From positions 1 to 60,398 of the forward strand of contig FR898635.1 of assembly GCA_000437215.1 (NCBI GenBank): 60,398 nt of DNA. The letters are read 5' to 3'. Source of the stretch: Clostridium sp. CAG:440. GTDB taxonomy: Bacteria; Bacillota; Clostridia; TANB77; CAG-508. A program made the position numbers and the translations under genes. Shown in pieces: positions 17,857 through 26,909 of the stretch (the stretch's first letter is position 1; every line of letters starts with the position of its first letter). The notes under the pieces are model-generated. The model did no database searches and was not told the origin of the DNA. It saw only the letters and a program-made list of their open reading frames with translations.

Positions 17857-18606
17857 TTATTCCCCCCTTTTTATTTTTCTTAATTTTTCCCTACTTATTC
17901 CAGTTTCTTGTTCAATCATTCTAAGTGAAACGTTATGCTCTATATTGGCCTTTTTTATAAGTTCTAATAATATTTTTCTATTTTTTGATAACTGTAAATT
18001 ATCAATGTTGTATTTTTCATATATATCATTTATAATCCTTTTACATATATCAATTTTATCTTCTTCCTCATTTTCCATAAATACAAACTCTTCTTTATCT
18101 TCGCCATTTGACATCTTAAAGTTTATAAAATTTCTAACACTTTTTTCTATTATCGAGTCTGATTTAAACATATTGAATTTATAACTTGAATATTTGTAAT
18201 TTTCCGGTTTGTTACATATGTGTGCTTTTACGGGATTATTGTGTATATATTCTATACATTTTAACAAATGTGCTCGTGACATAATTGGCTGTGCCTTGTA
18301 TCTATCACGAAATACATACCCTACCCTTTCATTTTTTTTGTTGTAATATTTTGCATATTTCAAATTAGCTTTATGCATAAACTTGGTTAATTCTTCATCA
18401 TTTTCTACATATATCAGAAAATGAGCATGGTTATACATCATACAATATGATAATATTTGTAAATCAAATTCTTCTTTTGTTTGTTTAATTAGCTTTAAAT
18501 ACTCTTCCGCTTCTATTGAAGTTTCAAAAATTGGTTCTTTATTTATTCCTTGTACCATAATGTGAAAAAAGGGAGTATTTATATATTTTTTAGGTGTTCT
18601 CGACAT
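17857..18606 (-). CDS. RAYT (REP-associated tyrosine transposase, IS200-like Y1)
   Basis: A 249-residue Y1_Tnp-family HUH transposase. The HUH motif reads YNHAHFLI (His60, His62), the catalytic Tyr is probably Y120 in IEYIHNNPVKAH, and RDRYKAQPI with KYSSYKF are typical of the RAYT branch. A C-terminal extension of about 90 residues contains an HTH-like end (LRMIEQETGISREKLRKI), as in DNA-binding RAYTs. RAYTs nick and join single-stranded REP hairpins and are usually single-copy genes flanked by REPs, as here: pair 1 lies 145 bases beyond its 3-prime end and pair 2 about 190 bases upstream of its start. AAAGGAGGAAACA precedes the ATG; all motifs are intact, so it could be active. Confidence 0.9.
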   Translation of the reverse strand: MSRTPKKYINTPFFHIMVQGINKEPIFETSIEAEEYLKLIKQTKEEFDLQILSYCMMYNHAHFLIYVENDEELTKFMHKANLKYAKYYNKKNERVGYVFRDRYKAQPIMSRAHLLKCIEYIHNNPVKAHICNKPENYKYSSYKFNMFKSDSIIEKSVRNFINFKMSNGEDKEEFVFMENEEEDKIDICKRIINDIYEKYNIDNLQLSKNRKILLELIKKANIEHNVSLRMIEQETGISREKLRKIKRGE

Positions 18607-18793
18607 TGTTTCCTCCTTTAGATTTCCCCTTTATATAAATAACCCCTTATTATAATTTTCCATTATTAACATTACATTTATTGTATTATATATTATGTTT
18701 ACATTTTTGTCAATCTTAAATTTAACCACAACTTATTGTTTTTGCATTGTTATAAACATAAAATTAATTACCATCTGTCAACTCATCAACTTA

Positions 18794-18855
18794 TTGCCAA
18801 TCAAACCCGGAACCAGTGGCAATAAATTGCCATTTAAACCCGGAACCATTGGCAA
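18794..18855. repeat. REP-like pair 2 (units 18794-18822 and 18827-18855)
   Basis: Two 29-base units with TTGCCA/TGGCAA ends and an AAACCCGGAACC core, separated by TAAA. It lies just after the dnaB stop, where the hairpin plus following T-run (minus strand) might also act in termination. Confidence 0.9.
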
Positions 18856-18858
18856 TTT

Positions 18859-20193
18859 TTAATCATCAAATCTTCTTTCAAGATTGACAAATTTTGTATA
18901 ACTTCCTAGCCATAATAGTTCTGCGGTACCTAATGAACCTCCTCTGTGTTTTGCAATTATTACTTCTGCTATATCTTTTTTTTCGCTTTCAGGATTATAA
19001 TAATCATCTCTATATAAAAACATTACTAAGTCTGCATCTTGTTCTATAGCTCCAGATTCACGAAGGTCTGATAGCATTGGCTTATGGTCTGGTCTTTGTT
19101 CTACAGCTCTTGATAATTGTGATAATGCAATTACTGGAACTCCTATTTCTTTTGCCAAGATTTTTAATGACCTACTTATTTCAGAAATTTCTTGCTCACG
19201 GCTTCCATTTCTTTTATTACTTCCTTGCACTAATTGAAGATAATCTATTATAACTAATCCTATGTTTTTTTCAAGTTTTAATTTTCTACATTTTGCTCTA
19301 ATTTCCATTACAGAAATTCCTGGTGTATCATCTATATAGATTTCCGCCTCAGAAAGTGGGCCAATTGCTTCTGCTAATTTTACCCAATCATCATCATCTA
19401 GCTTTCCTGTTCTAACTTTATTACTATCTACCATCGCTTCACTACATAATATTCTGTTTACCATTTGCTCTTTTGACATTTCTAGGCTAAATATTGCAAC
19501 TGGAACTTTAGCCTTTAATGCTGCATTTGTTGCGATATTTAATACAAATGCTGATTTTCCCATGGCAGGTCTTGCTGCTATTAATATTAATTCTGATCCA
19601 TGAAATCCTGCAGTTTTATTATCAAGTTCAGTAAATCCAGATGGAACCCCTGTTATGTGCTGTTTTCTATTGTAAAGTTCTTCTAATTGAGTAAAGCTTT
19701 CAACTAAAACATCTTTTATTGGTGTATAACCTTTTTGATTTTTATTTTGAATAACATTAAAAATCTTTTTTTCTGCACCTTCCATTATGTCTTCTACATT
19801 TTCTGTCCCATCATAGCCTAAATCTATTATTTCATTTGCAGTTCTTATTAAATTTCTTAATGTTGATTTTTCCTCAACTATTTTTATATATTTAGAAACA
19901 TTTGCTGTTGTTGGCACTTTTTCTGGTAAATCTGCCAAATACTCAAGTCCTCCGACTTGTTCAAATTTCCCCATTGATTCAAGCTCTGCTTTTACTGTAA
20001 TAATATCAATTGGCTCTGATCTACTATATAAATTAAGTATTGCTACATAAATTAATCTATTATCTTCTCTATAAAAATCCTCTTCTTTTAAGGTTTCAAT
20101 TGCTGAGGCAACAGCTTCTTTATCTGTTAGCATACTTCCTATAACAGCCTGTTCAGCTTCTATATCATGTGGTGGTACTTTTCCTAATTCCAT
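18859..20193 (-). CDS. dnaB: replicative DNA helicase DnaB/DnaC
   Basis: A 444-residue hexameric replicative helicase (called DnaC in Bacillus) that unwinds the fork. The N-terminal collar domain (PPHDIEAEQAVIGSML) is followed by the RecA-like domain with Walker A ARPAMGKSAFVLN (near residue 209), Walker B LVIIDYLQL, LSQLSRAVEQRPD and the C-terminal AKHRGGSLG. Length is standard. GGAGGAAAAACA precedes the start. It follows rplI by 32 bases in a gdpP-rplI-dnaB operon, the order usual in Firmicutes. Confidence 0.97.
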   Translation of the reverse strand: MELGKVPPHDIEAEQAVIGSMLTDKEAVASAIETLKEEDFYREDNRLIYVAILNLYSRSEPIDIITVKAELESMGKFEQVGGLEYLADLPEKVPTTANVSKYIKIVEEKSTLRNLIRTANEIIDLGYDGTENVEDIMEGAEKKIFNVIQNKNQKGYTPIKDVLVESFTQLEELYNRKQHITGVPSGFTELDNKTAGFHGSELILIAARPAMGKSAFVLNIATNAALKAKVPVAIFSLEMSKEQMVNRILCSEAMVDSNKVRTGKLDDDDWVKLAEAIGPLSEAEIYIDDTPGISVMEIRAKCRKLKLEKNIGLVIIDYLQLVQGSNKRNGSREQEISEISRSLKILAKEIGVPVIALSQLSRAVEQRPDHKPMLSDLRESGAIEQDADLVMFLYRDDYYNPESEKKDIAEVIIAKHRGGSLGTAELLWLGSYTKFVNLERRFDD

Positions 20194-20225
20194 TGTTTTT
20201 CCTCCATTTTATGTATTAATATACA

Positions 20226-20669
20226 TTATGATATTACGTCTATTTTTAGTTTTCCAATTACACCCTCATATAATTTTATTTCAACAGTTCTTAACCCTAA
20301 GGTTTTTATTGTTTCTTTTAAGTCTATTTTCTTTTTATCTATTTTGATATTGTAACTTTTTTCTAAATTTTCTGCAATTTCCTTAGATGATACTCCACCA
20401 AAAATTTTTCCATTTTCTCCTGCTTTTACTTGAATTTTCAATTGTATTTTAGCCATTTTATCTGCTATTTTTTTTGCAGCTTCCTTTTCTTGTTCTTTTT
20501 GATATTCTTTAGACTCGTTTTTTGCTTTTAATTTTGATAAATTTTCTGCATTTGCCTCTACTGCTAAATTTTTTGGAAATAAGAAATTTCTTGCATAGCC
20601 ATCTGAGGCGTTTATAATTTCATCTTTTTTTCCAACACCTTTTATGTTTTCCTTTAAAATAACCTTCAT
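20226..20669 (-). CDS. rplI: 50S ribosomal protein bL9
   Basis: A 147-residue bL9, which binds 23S rRNA domain V near the L1 stalk. N-terminal MKVILKENIKGVGKKDEII and DGYARNFLFPKNLA (near residue 24) are diagnostic; a long charged helix (50-80) joins to the C-terminal domain. GAAGGAGA lies upstream. It is the middle gene of gdpP-rplI-dnaB. Confidence 0.97.
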   Translation of the reverse strand: MKVILKENIKGVGKKDEIINASDGYARNFLFPKNLAVEANAENLSKLKAKNESKEYQKEQEKEAAKKIADKMAKIQLKIQVKAGENGKIFGGVSSKEIAENLEKSYNIKIDKKKIDLKETIKTLGLRTVEIKLYEGVIGKLKIDVIS

Positions 20670-20773
20670 TTTGGTATAATCTCCTTCCGTTATGTTAAAT
20701 TATTGCAAATATTTGCAATTTTAGCTTTTAAAATTTTTTAGTTCAATTTATTATTAGCCCCTATTGCATTTTA

Positions 20774-20841
20774 TTGCCAACTAAACCCGGAACTATGGCA
20801 CTATGGCAATTTATTGCCATTTAAACCCGGAACCGTGGCAA
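20774..20841. repeat. REP-like pair 3 (units 20774-20809 and 20814-20841)
   Basis: Same family as pairs 1 and 2, units separated by TTTA. The first unit is lengthened to 36 bases by a tandem copy of the 8-mer actatggc; the second is 28 bases. It lies between gdpP and rplI, immediately after the recoded gdpP stop at 20845. Confidence 0.88.
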
Positions 20842-20844
20842 TTT

Positions 20845-22870
20845 TTATGGTAATATTTCTGTAAAGTATTCATTTATTCTTATTATTAGTTCTTGTTTTA
20901 CTTCTGCCATTGTCATTCCTTCTACTTGTGCTCCTGCAAGGGTAATATGTCCTCCGCCTCCGTAGTTTTTCTAATATTACTTGTACATTTATATCTCCTA
21001 TTGAACGTCCACTTATGCATATTCTTTTGTCTTCCATATATCCTAGGACAAATGATGCAGTTATGTCACTAATTGTAAGTAATTCGTCTGCTGCTTTTGC
21101 ACATACTATACTTGCGTCTTTTGTTTTTTCTTTGTTTATTGATATTGCTATTGTATCATTTACTATTTCTGCTCTTTTTACTATGTCTGCTATTTTATTA
21201 AAACTTTCTAAGTCACTTTGGAACCATTTTTTTACACGTATTATATCTACTCCGCATCTACGTAAATATGCAGCTGCTTCAAATGTCCTTACTCCTGTTT
21301 TAAATGTAAAGTTTTTAGTGTCCATCATAATTCCTGCATATAAACTTTCCGCTTCTATTGTTTTTAGGTCTACCTTTTGTGTTGCATATTGTAGTAATTC
21401 TGTTACAAGTTCTGCTGCTGATGATGCATATACTTCTTGGAACATAAGTGTTGCATTTTCTATAAAGTCTGCACTTCTTCTATGATGGTCTATTATTACT
21501 ACTTTAGGACATTTTTCTAGTATTTCTTCTGATTCCACATAGTTTTTCTTGTGAGTATCTACTACTATTAATAATGTATCTTCATCTATATTTTCTAATG
21601 CAACTTCTTTGCTAATTAATACATCTTCATATTCTTCTTCTTTTGCTAATACTTCTTTAAAACTATCTAATGCTGCGGCATTTTCACTGTCTATTATATA
21701 ACCATTTTTATTCATATTTTTTACAAATCTGTACATTCCCATTGCTGAGCCTAATGCGTCTATATCAGGATTTGTATGCCCCATTATTAATACTTTGCTT
21801 GATTCTTGTATTAAATTTTCCAATGCATGTGCTACAACTCTTGCCTTTACTTTAGTTCTTCTTTCTACTTCTTGTGTTCTTCCACCAAAGAATTTATATA
21901 TATCATTTTCTCTAATAACCGCCTGGTCTCCACCTCTACCAAGTACTATGTCCATTGCAGTTGTTACTGATTTATACTTATCTTTTTGTGTTGCCCCTTC
22001 ATTTGAAATTGCTATACTTAGTGTTAATTGAACTTTGCTTTTTAAATCTATTTCTTTAATTTTATCTAATATACTAAATTTGTCTTCTTTTATTGCTTTT
22101 AGATGCCTTTGTTCAAAAAAGCATATATATCTATCTCTTTCAGACTTAACTAGTACTCCATCCCATTTATTTATCCATTCATAAATATATTTATCAATTT
22201 CTGCCTTACATTGTGCAACTTCTTCACTTTCTAGTAATTGAAATGTTTCTTCATAATTGTCTACCATTATCATTCCAATGCATGTTTTAGAATTTTCATA
22301 TTCTTCTTGTAATTTACATTTTTCTGTTTCATCTAAAAAATATAAAACCATCATATATTCTTTTTTGTTTTTCTTTTCTTTGTTTCTTGAATTAACAAAT
22401 TTGCCATATACTCTGTATATTTTTTTATCTATTTTTATTTGTTTTTGTATTGTTTTATCTTTGTTAACTTGTTTTTCATTTTCTATTTGAGCTTTTATAT
22501 CATATACTAGTTCATCAATATAATCATTTACATCTATATGTTGAAATTCTGTAACAAAACTTGAACTTTTCCATACTATATTTCCATTTGTCTCTAATAT
22601 TAATAATGGAAATGGTGAATTTATTAAACTGCTTTTAGCAGTACTATCTACTGTTAATGTTAAGTCTTGAAGCGTTTCTGATATCTCACTTTTTCTTTTA
22701 TTATTTGCAAAATATGTATACCCTATTATTGCTGCAAATATTAAAATTGATGGTAATATTAAATTGTTAAATTGTATTGATATAAATAATAATAATAAAA
22801 ATATTATTACTAAATATATTTTTGTTCTTGATACTAAATTATCAAAAACTTTTCTATTTGTATTTTGCAT
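20845..22870 (-). CDS. gdpP: cyclic-di-AMP phosphodiesterase GdpP (+1 frameshift at CGGA)
   Basis: Read with one +1 shift this gives 674 residues, the usual GdpP length. Two membrane helices (about 15-55), a PAS-like domain, a degenerate GGDEF (about 170-300) and the catalytic DHH-DHHA1 domain follow: GHTNPDIDALGS, VVDTHKK, IDHHRRS. It hydrolyses c-di-AMP, which controls potassium and osmotic balance. The DHHA1 glycine loop is interrupted: in CTA CGG AGG (CGG 20962-20960) skipping C gives L-GGGG-H, the exact family motif, then ITLAGAQVEGMT to a stop at 20847-20845. Without the shift the protein loses the nucleotide-binding loop and ends at 20870 with an arginine-rich tail. The ribosome site is separated from the start by a hairpin (22881-22908). 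Confidence 0.9.
20959..20962 (-). other. CGGA +1 recoding site in gdpP
   Basis: Codon 637 of the zero frame is CGG. CTA, skip C, GGA GGC GGA GGA CAT gives the conserved LGGGGH of DHHA1 domains. This is the clearest of the six cases because the inserted base falls inside a catalytic motif. Confidence 0.8.
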
Positions 22871-22880
22871 ATATTTTTTG

Positions 22881-22916
22881 TATGGTTATTTATTGTTTTA
22901 TAACCATACTCCTCCC
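22881..22916 (-). promoter_or_regulatory. structured gdpP ribosome-binding region
   Basis: GGGAGGAG (22916-22909) is followed one base-pair block later by a perfect 9-bp hairpin (22881-22889 with 22900-22908, TATGGTTAT/ATAACCATA), and then 10 bases to the gdpP ATG at 22870. Linear spacing is too long (38 bases) but folding brings the site near the start. The alternative reading is a 5-codon leader ORF starting at 22907. Confidence 0.55.
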
Positions 22917-22940
22917 TTTTATATATTTTATACCTATTAT

Positions 22941-22969
22941 ATTTTACCCTTAAATAGGCATTTTGTCAA
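22941..22969 (-). promoter_or_regulatory. sigma-A promoter of the gdpP-rplI-dnaB operon
   Basis: Minus-strand TTGACA (22969-22964), 17 bases, TAAAAT (22946-22941), giving a leader of about 65 bases. Confidence 0.7.
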
Positions 22970-23009
22970 GGAATCTAACCTTTAATAGGTTGTAAATTAA
23001 AATTCAAAA

Positions 23010-23064
23010 AGGAACTTAATTTATACTGTTTAACTTTTTTGCTTCAGTACATTTTTTAAGTTCC
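23010..23064 (-). terminator. probable topA terminator
   Basis: GGAACTTAA pairs with TTAAGTTCC across a long A/T-rich loop, and the minus strand continues TTTTTG. It follows the topA stop at 23082. Confidence 0.55.
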
Positions 23065-23081
23065 CTTACTTTACTTTTATA

Positions 23082-25160
23082 TTATTTTTTTCTTTTTGTT
23101 GTCTTTGATTTTTTAACAGTCCTTTTTCTAGTTTTTGGCTTTGTTTCACTTTTTATGTTTTTTGCTTCTTCTGGATCCCACTTTTCACCTTTTTTAGGCT
23201 TATTCCATGAAATATAATCACATGATGTAGGATTATTTTCACATATATAATAATTTTTTCTTCTTTTTGTTTTTCTAACTTGAACTGTACCACCACATTT
23301 TGGGCATGGTACATCTATAGTTTCTATTATAGGTTTTGCATTTTTACATTCTGGATAACCTGGGCATGCCAAAAATTTACCATATTTACCATATTTATAT
23401 ACCATCATTCTTCCACATTTTTCGCATGGGACATCAGATACCTCATCTACTAATTCAACATGCTCTAATTCTTTTTCTACTTTATCAAGTTCTATAGAAA
23501 ATGGTCCATAAAAATCTCTTATCATTTTTTTCCATTCAGCTTTTCCTTCTGATATTTCATCAAATTCATTTTCTATTTTTGCTGTAAATTCTACATTTAT
23601 AACATCTGTAAAATTTTCTGTAAGTAATTTATTTACTATTTTTCCAAGTTCAGTTGGCATTAGTTGTTTTTGAACTTTTTCTATATATCTTCTTTCTAGA
23701 ATAGTTGTTATTGTTGGTGAATAAGTACTTGGCCTTCCAATTCCCTTTTCTTCTAATGCCTTTACTAAGCTTGCTTCTGTATATCTTGCAGGTGGTTCTG
23801 TAAAACTCTGTTTTGGATCTAGTTCAACTAATTTTTCTGTGTTTCCCTCTTCTAACTCTGGAAGCATTCCATCTTCTACGACCTCTTTTGCATCTGTTCC
23901 TTCTACATATAAAGTCATAAATCCTTTAAATTTTATTGCTTGTCCATTTGCTTTAAAATCATATTCATTTGCTTTTATATTTACTGCCATTGTGTCATAT
24001 ATAGCATTTGCCATTTGGCTTGCCATAAACCTATTATAAATAAGTTTATATAATTTATATTGATCTTTTGTTATTACATCTTTTATATCTTCTGGATTAA
24101 CATCTATATATGTTGGTCTTATTGCCTCATGTGCATCTTGAGCTTCCTTATTTGTTTTATAATATCTATTTTCATAGTATTTTTCTCCATAATTTTTTAC
24201 GATGTATTCTTTTGCTGCTGCTCTTGCTACATCAGAGATTCTTGTAGAATCTGTTCTCATATATGTAATTAAACCTACTGTTCCCTTTTCTGGAATCCTT
24301 ACCCCTTCATACAATCCTTGTGCAACAGACATAGTTTTCTTAAGAGTAAATCCAAGTTTTCTTGATGCTTCTTGTTGCATTGTACTTGTTGTAAATGGTG
24401 GTGCTGGTGTTCTTTTCTTTTCCCCTTTTTTAACTTCACTTACAATGTATTTTGCATTTTTTATTCCTTCTAATACCTCGTCTGTTTCTTGTTTTGAATG
24501 TATTTCTAATTTTTTTCCATTCTTACCATAAAATCTGGCTTCGAATTGTTTTTTAGTTTTTTCATCTTTTAACTTAGCATATATATTCCAATACTCTTCT
24601 GGTTTAAAGCCTTCTATTTCATTTTCTCTATCTACAATTAATTTAACAGCAACAGATTGAACTCTTCCTGCTGATAAACCTCTTTTTACTTTTTTCCATA
24701 GCAATGGGCTCATTTTATACCCAACAATTCTGTCTAATACTCTTCTTGCTTGCTGCGCATCAACAACATTCATGTCTATATTTCTTGGTTCTTTTATTGC
24801 TTTTTGAACCGCATTTTTTGTTATTTCATTAAATGTTACTCTTGATATTTTGTTTTTTTCATCTTTAAGAATATATGCCAAATGCCAAGCTATTGCTTCT
24901 CCTTCACGATCAGGGTCAGTTGCAATATAAACTTTTTTTGCCTGTTTTGCATCTTTTTTTAAAGATTTTATTAAATCTCCCTTTCCTCTAATATTTATAT
25001 ATTCTGGTTCAAAATCATGTTCAATATCAACACCTAATTTTGACTTAGGCAAATCTCTAATATGTCCCATAGATGCAACAACCTTAGTACTTCCACCTAA
25101 GAACTTCTTTATTGTATTTGCCTTTGCAGGTGATTCCACTATTACTAATTTATCTGCCAT
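23082..25160 (-). CDS. topA: DNA topoisomerase I
   Basis: A 692-residue type IA topoisomerase that relaxes negative supercoils. The Toprim domain starts at LVIVESPAKANTIKKF and contains ATDPDREGEAIAWH; the active-site Tyr is in LITYMRTDSTRIS (near residue 299). Two C-terminal zinc fingers are complete (CEKCGRMM...CPGYPEC and CPKCGG...CENNPTSC), followed by a Lys/Arg/Thr-rich tail. CGGAGGAAAAA precedes the start. It is transcribed apart from gdpP. Confidence 0.97.
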   Translation of the reverse strand: MADKLVIVESPAKANTIKKFLGGSTKVVASMGHIRDLPKSKLGVDIEHDFEPEYINIRGKGDLIKSLKKDAKQAKKVYIATDPDREGEAIAWHLAYILKDEKNKISRVTFNEITKNAVQKAIKEPRNIDMNVVDAQQARRVLDRIVGYKMSPLLWKKVKRGLSAGRVQSVAVKLIVDRENEIEGFKPEEYWNIYAKLKDEKTKKQFEARFYGKNGKKLEIHSKQETDEVLEGIKNAKYIVSEVKKGEKKRTPAPPFTTSTMQQEASRKLGFTLKKTMSVAQGLYEGVRIPEKGTVGLITYMRTDSTRISDVARAAAKEYIVKNYGEKYYENRYYKTNKEAQDAHEAIRPTYIDVNPEDIKDVITKDQYKLYKLIYNRFMASQMANAIYDTMAVNIKANEYDFKANGQAIKFKGFMTLYVEGTDAKEVVEDGMLPELEEGNTEKLVELDPKQSFTEPPARYTEASLVKALEEKGIGRPSTYSPTITTILERRYIEKVQKQLMPTELGKIVNKLLTENFTDVINVEFTAKIENEFDEISEGKAEWKKMIRDFYGPFSIELDKVEKELEHVELVDEVSDVPCEKCGRMMVYKYGKYGKFLACPGYPECKNAKPIIETIDVPCPKCGGTVQVRKTKRRKNYYICENNPTSCDYISWNKPKKGEKWDPEEAKNIKSETKPKTRKRTVKKSKTTKRKK

Positions 25161-25352
25161 TTTTTCCTCCGTTTATTATTTATAGTTTTCTTATAGTATT
25201 CTAGACTACTTTTATTTAATTTGCAAGCTTTAACCATAAAATTATACAATTTATTTTTGCCAAGTTACAATTCATTAGTTTAATTGTATATTTTTAAAAA
25301 ACGAGTTTTGGCTATTTTAGAATATATAACTAAACTAATTAACTAAGACTTT

Positions 25353-25673
25353 TTATATCATTATTTCTTTGGCATAGTCACAAATTACATCTTCAAGTCC
25401 TATAGGTGTTACATAATTTTCTTTTAACATATTTAAAACTTGATTTACTCTTTTTTCATCATTAGTTAGATATTTTATTTCCTTTTCTTCTATTATTTTT
25501 TCTTTTGTTTTATATTCAGTTTTTACAATACATATTCCAAATTTTGCTTTATTTTCTTTTAGTATTTCATCTTCATTTATTCTTTTGTAGTACTCTAACT
25601 TTATTGGATGATATATTCCTGCCTCACTTAACATTTCTTCTTTAATAAAATTTCCTCCAAAAAAAGTTTTCAC
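25353..25673 (-). CDS. small conserved hypothetical protein (possible DUF6514)
   Basis: A 106-residue soluble protein with GTG start behind GGGGGAAAC. It is rich in Glu and Lys, with YKRINEDEILKENKAKFGICIVKTEY and a C-terminal LTNDEKRVNQVLNMLKENYVTPIGLEDVICDY. This resembles small clostridial proteins that I associate with DUF6514, of unknown role; the assignment is from memory. It lies between topA and the cohesin gene with about 190-200 untranslated bases on both sides. Confidence 0.65.
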   Translation of the reverse strand: MKTFFGGNFIKEEMLSEAGIYHPIKLEYYKRINEDEILKENKAKFGICIVKTEYKTKEKIIEEKEIKYLTNDEKRVNQVLNMLKENYVTPIGLEDVICDYAKEIMI

Positions 25674-25839
25674 TTTTGTTTCCCCCTCTTTTCACTATTT
25701 TTTAATATATATCTAAACATGGGGTTTGGCAAGCTTTTTTCGTCGCGCCTTTCGACAATTGATTTTGGATTATTTTATATTATTTCTTTATTCTACATTT
25801 TTTGATATTATATGTCACTTAATGGAAAAAAGTCGCACA

Positions 25840-25870
25840 AAAAATGAGTGAAAATATTTCACTCATTTTT
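25840..25870 (-). terminator. terminator of the cohesin/dockerin locus
   Basis: A perfect 14-bp stem (25840-25853 with 25857-25870) with a 3-base loop directly after the cohesin gene stop at 25874; the A-tract becomes U-rich on the minus transcript. Confidence 0.8.
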
Positions 25871-25873
25871 CAT

Positions 25874-26773
25874 TTAAATATTTTTATATTTATTATATTT
25901 TATATATGAAACTATTCCTGCTGCTATCAACACTCCTCCTAATACATATAGCCACTGTGTTACTCCTGTTTTTGGTAAAGAACCATTTGTTGTTTTTGAG
26001 TTATTTTCGCCTAAAACTGATGTTATATTTTTATTTGTATTTTGAGTATTTGAGTTATTTATTGTATTTCCTTTTTGTTCTTGATTGCTATTGTTATTAT
26101 TGCTACTGTTATTAGAATTATTATTACTGTTGTTGTTATCACTACCATTATTACTGGGATCATTTTTGTTATCATCTTTATTATCATTATTATCATTGTT
26201 GTTATCTTTATTGTCATCATTTTTATTGTCATTGTTATTATCATCTTTGTTGTCAGAATTATTTGCATTTGAAATTGTCAATTTTAAATTTGCTGATTCT
26301 TCTATTGTTTCATCTTCAAATCCATCTGATACAGATATTTCTTTAAATGCAACATTTATATCTCCAGCTTCCACTTCTTCTTTTACTTTAAATGTTAATT
26401 CAGCTATTTCTTGTGGAGTTGATGTTAGATTTCCTCTGTCAATAGTTATACTTCCATTTTCTGTATTCCATGTTGTTGTCCATCCATTGTATGTTGAATC
26501 ATTTGTTGTTATAGGTTCTAATTTATCTGCATCAAAATCTATTTTTCCTTCTACTACTGCTATTCCGTCTGTTTGTTTTGTGCTTTCTAAATATATATAT
26601 ACTTTTATCTCGCTATTTGGAGTTATTTTACTTTTTTTTACTTTTAAAGATATTTTAGTTACAGCATTTTCTTCATCACTTTGTGTGTTGTCTGCATTTG
26701 AAATTATAGTACCTTGAAGTATAACTAAAAATGTTATTAATATAATAAATATGCCTTTTATAATTTTTTCCAT
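25874..26773 (-). CDS. LPKTG-anchored surface protein with a cohesin-like domain
   Basis: A 299-residue secreted protein: signal peptide (about 1-27), one cohesin-type beta-sandwich (about 37-168; SKITPNSEIKVYIYLES, VEGKIDFDADKLEPI, AELTFKVKEEVEAGD), a long Asn/Asp/Ser linker (about 170-255), then the sorting signal LPKTG, a membrane helix and a basic tail. Cohesins bind the dockerin of another protein with high affinity. The gene immediately upstream on the same strand encodes a large protein ending in a dockerin, so this looks like the wall anchor for it, and the sortase at 1734-2507 may attach it. The linker is low-complexity DNA and its length may vary. Confidence 0.87.
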   Translation of the reverse strand: MEKIIKGIFIILITFLVILQGTIISNADNTQSDEENAVTKISLKVKKSKITPNSEIKVYIYLESTKQTDGIAVVEGKIDFDADKLEPITTNDSTYNGWTTTWNTENGSITIDRGNLTSTPQEIAELTFKVKEEVEAGDINVAFKEISVSDGFEDETIEESANLKLTISNANNSDNKDDNNNDNKNDDNKDNNNDNNDNKDDNKNDPSNNGSDNNNSNNNSNNSSNNNNSNQEQKGNTINNSNTQNTNKNITSVLGENNSKTTNGSLPKTGVTQWLYVLGGVLIAAGIVSYIKYNKYKNI

Positions 26774-26869
26774 TTTTTTCTCTCCTTTGTGTCATATTAC
26801 AAGTTCATTATATATTTTTTTATACTTAAAATCAATATATTTTAAAATTTGTAACATAATTGTAATATA

Positions 26870-26904
26870 AAAGCAGAAAACATTTTTACTTTGTTTTCTG
26901 CTTT
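26870..26904 (-). terminator. hairpin after the dockerin gene
   Basis: AAAGCAGAAAACA (26870-26882) pairs with TGTTTTCTGCTTT (26892-26904), just after the stop at 26910. The T-run downstream is poor, so it may only attenuate. Confidence 0.55.
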
Positions 26905-26909
26905 ATTTT

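Noticed and set aside
22890..22907. Leader peptide MVIKQ upstream of gdpP as a certain gene
   Set aside because: Spacing to the Shine-Dalgarno is very short and the hairpin explanation is equally good; kept only as an alternative.
26059..26272. Ile/Thr-rich open frames on both strands in the cohesin gene linker
   Set aside because: They come from the low-complexity Asn/Asp codons of the linker read in other frames.
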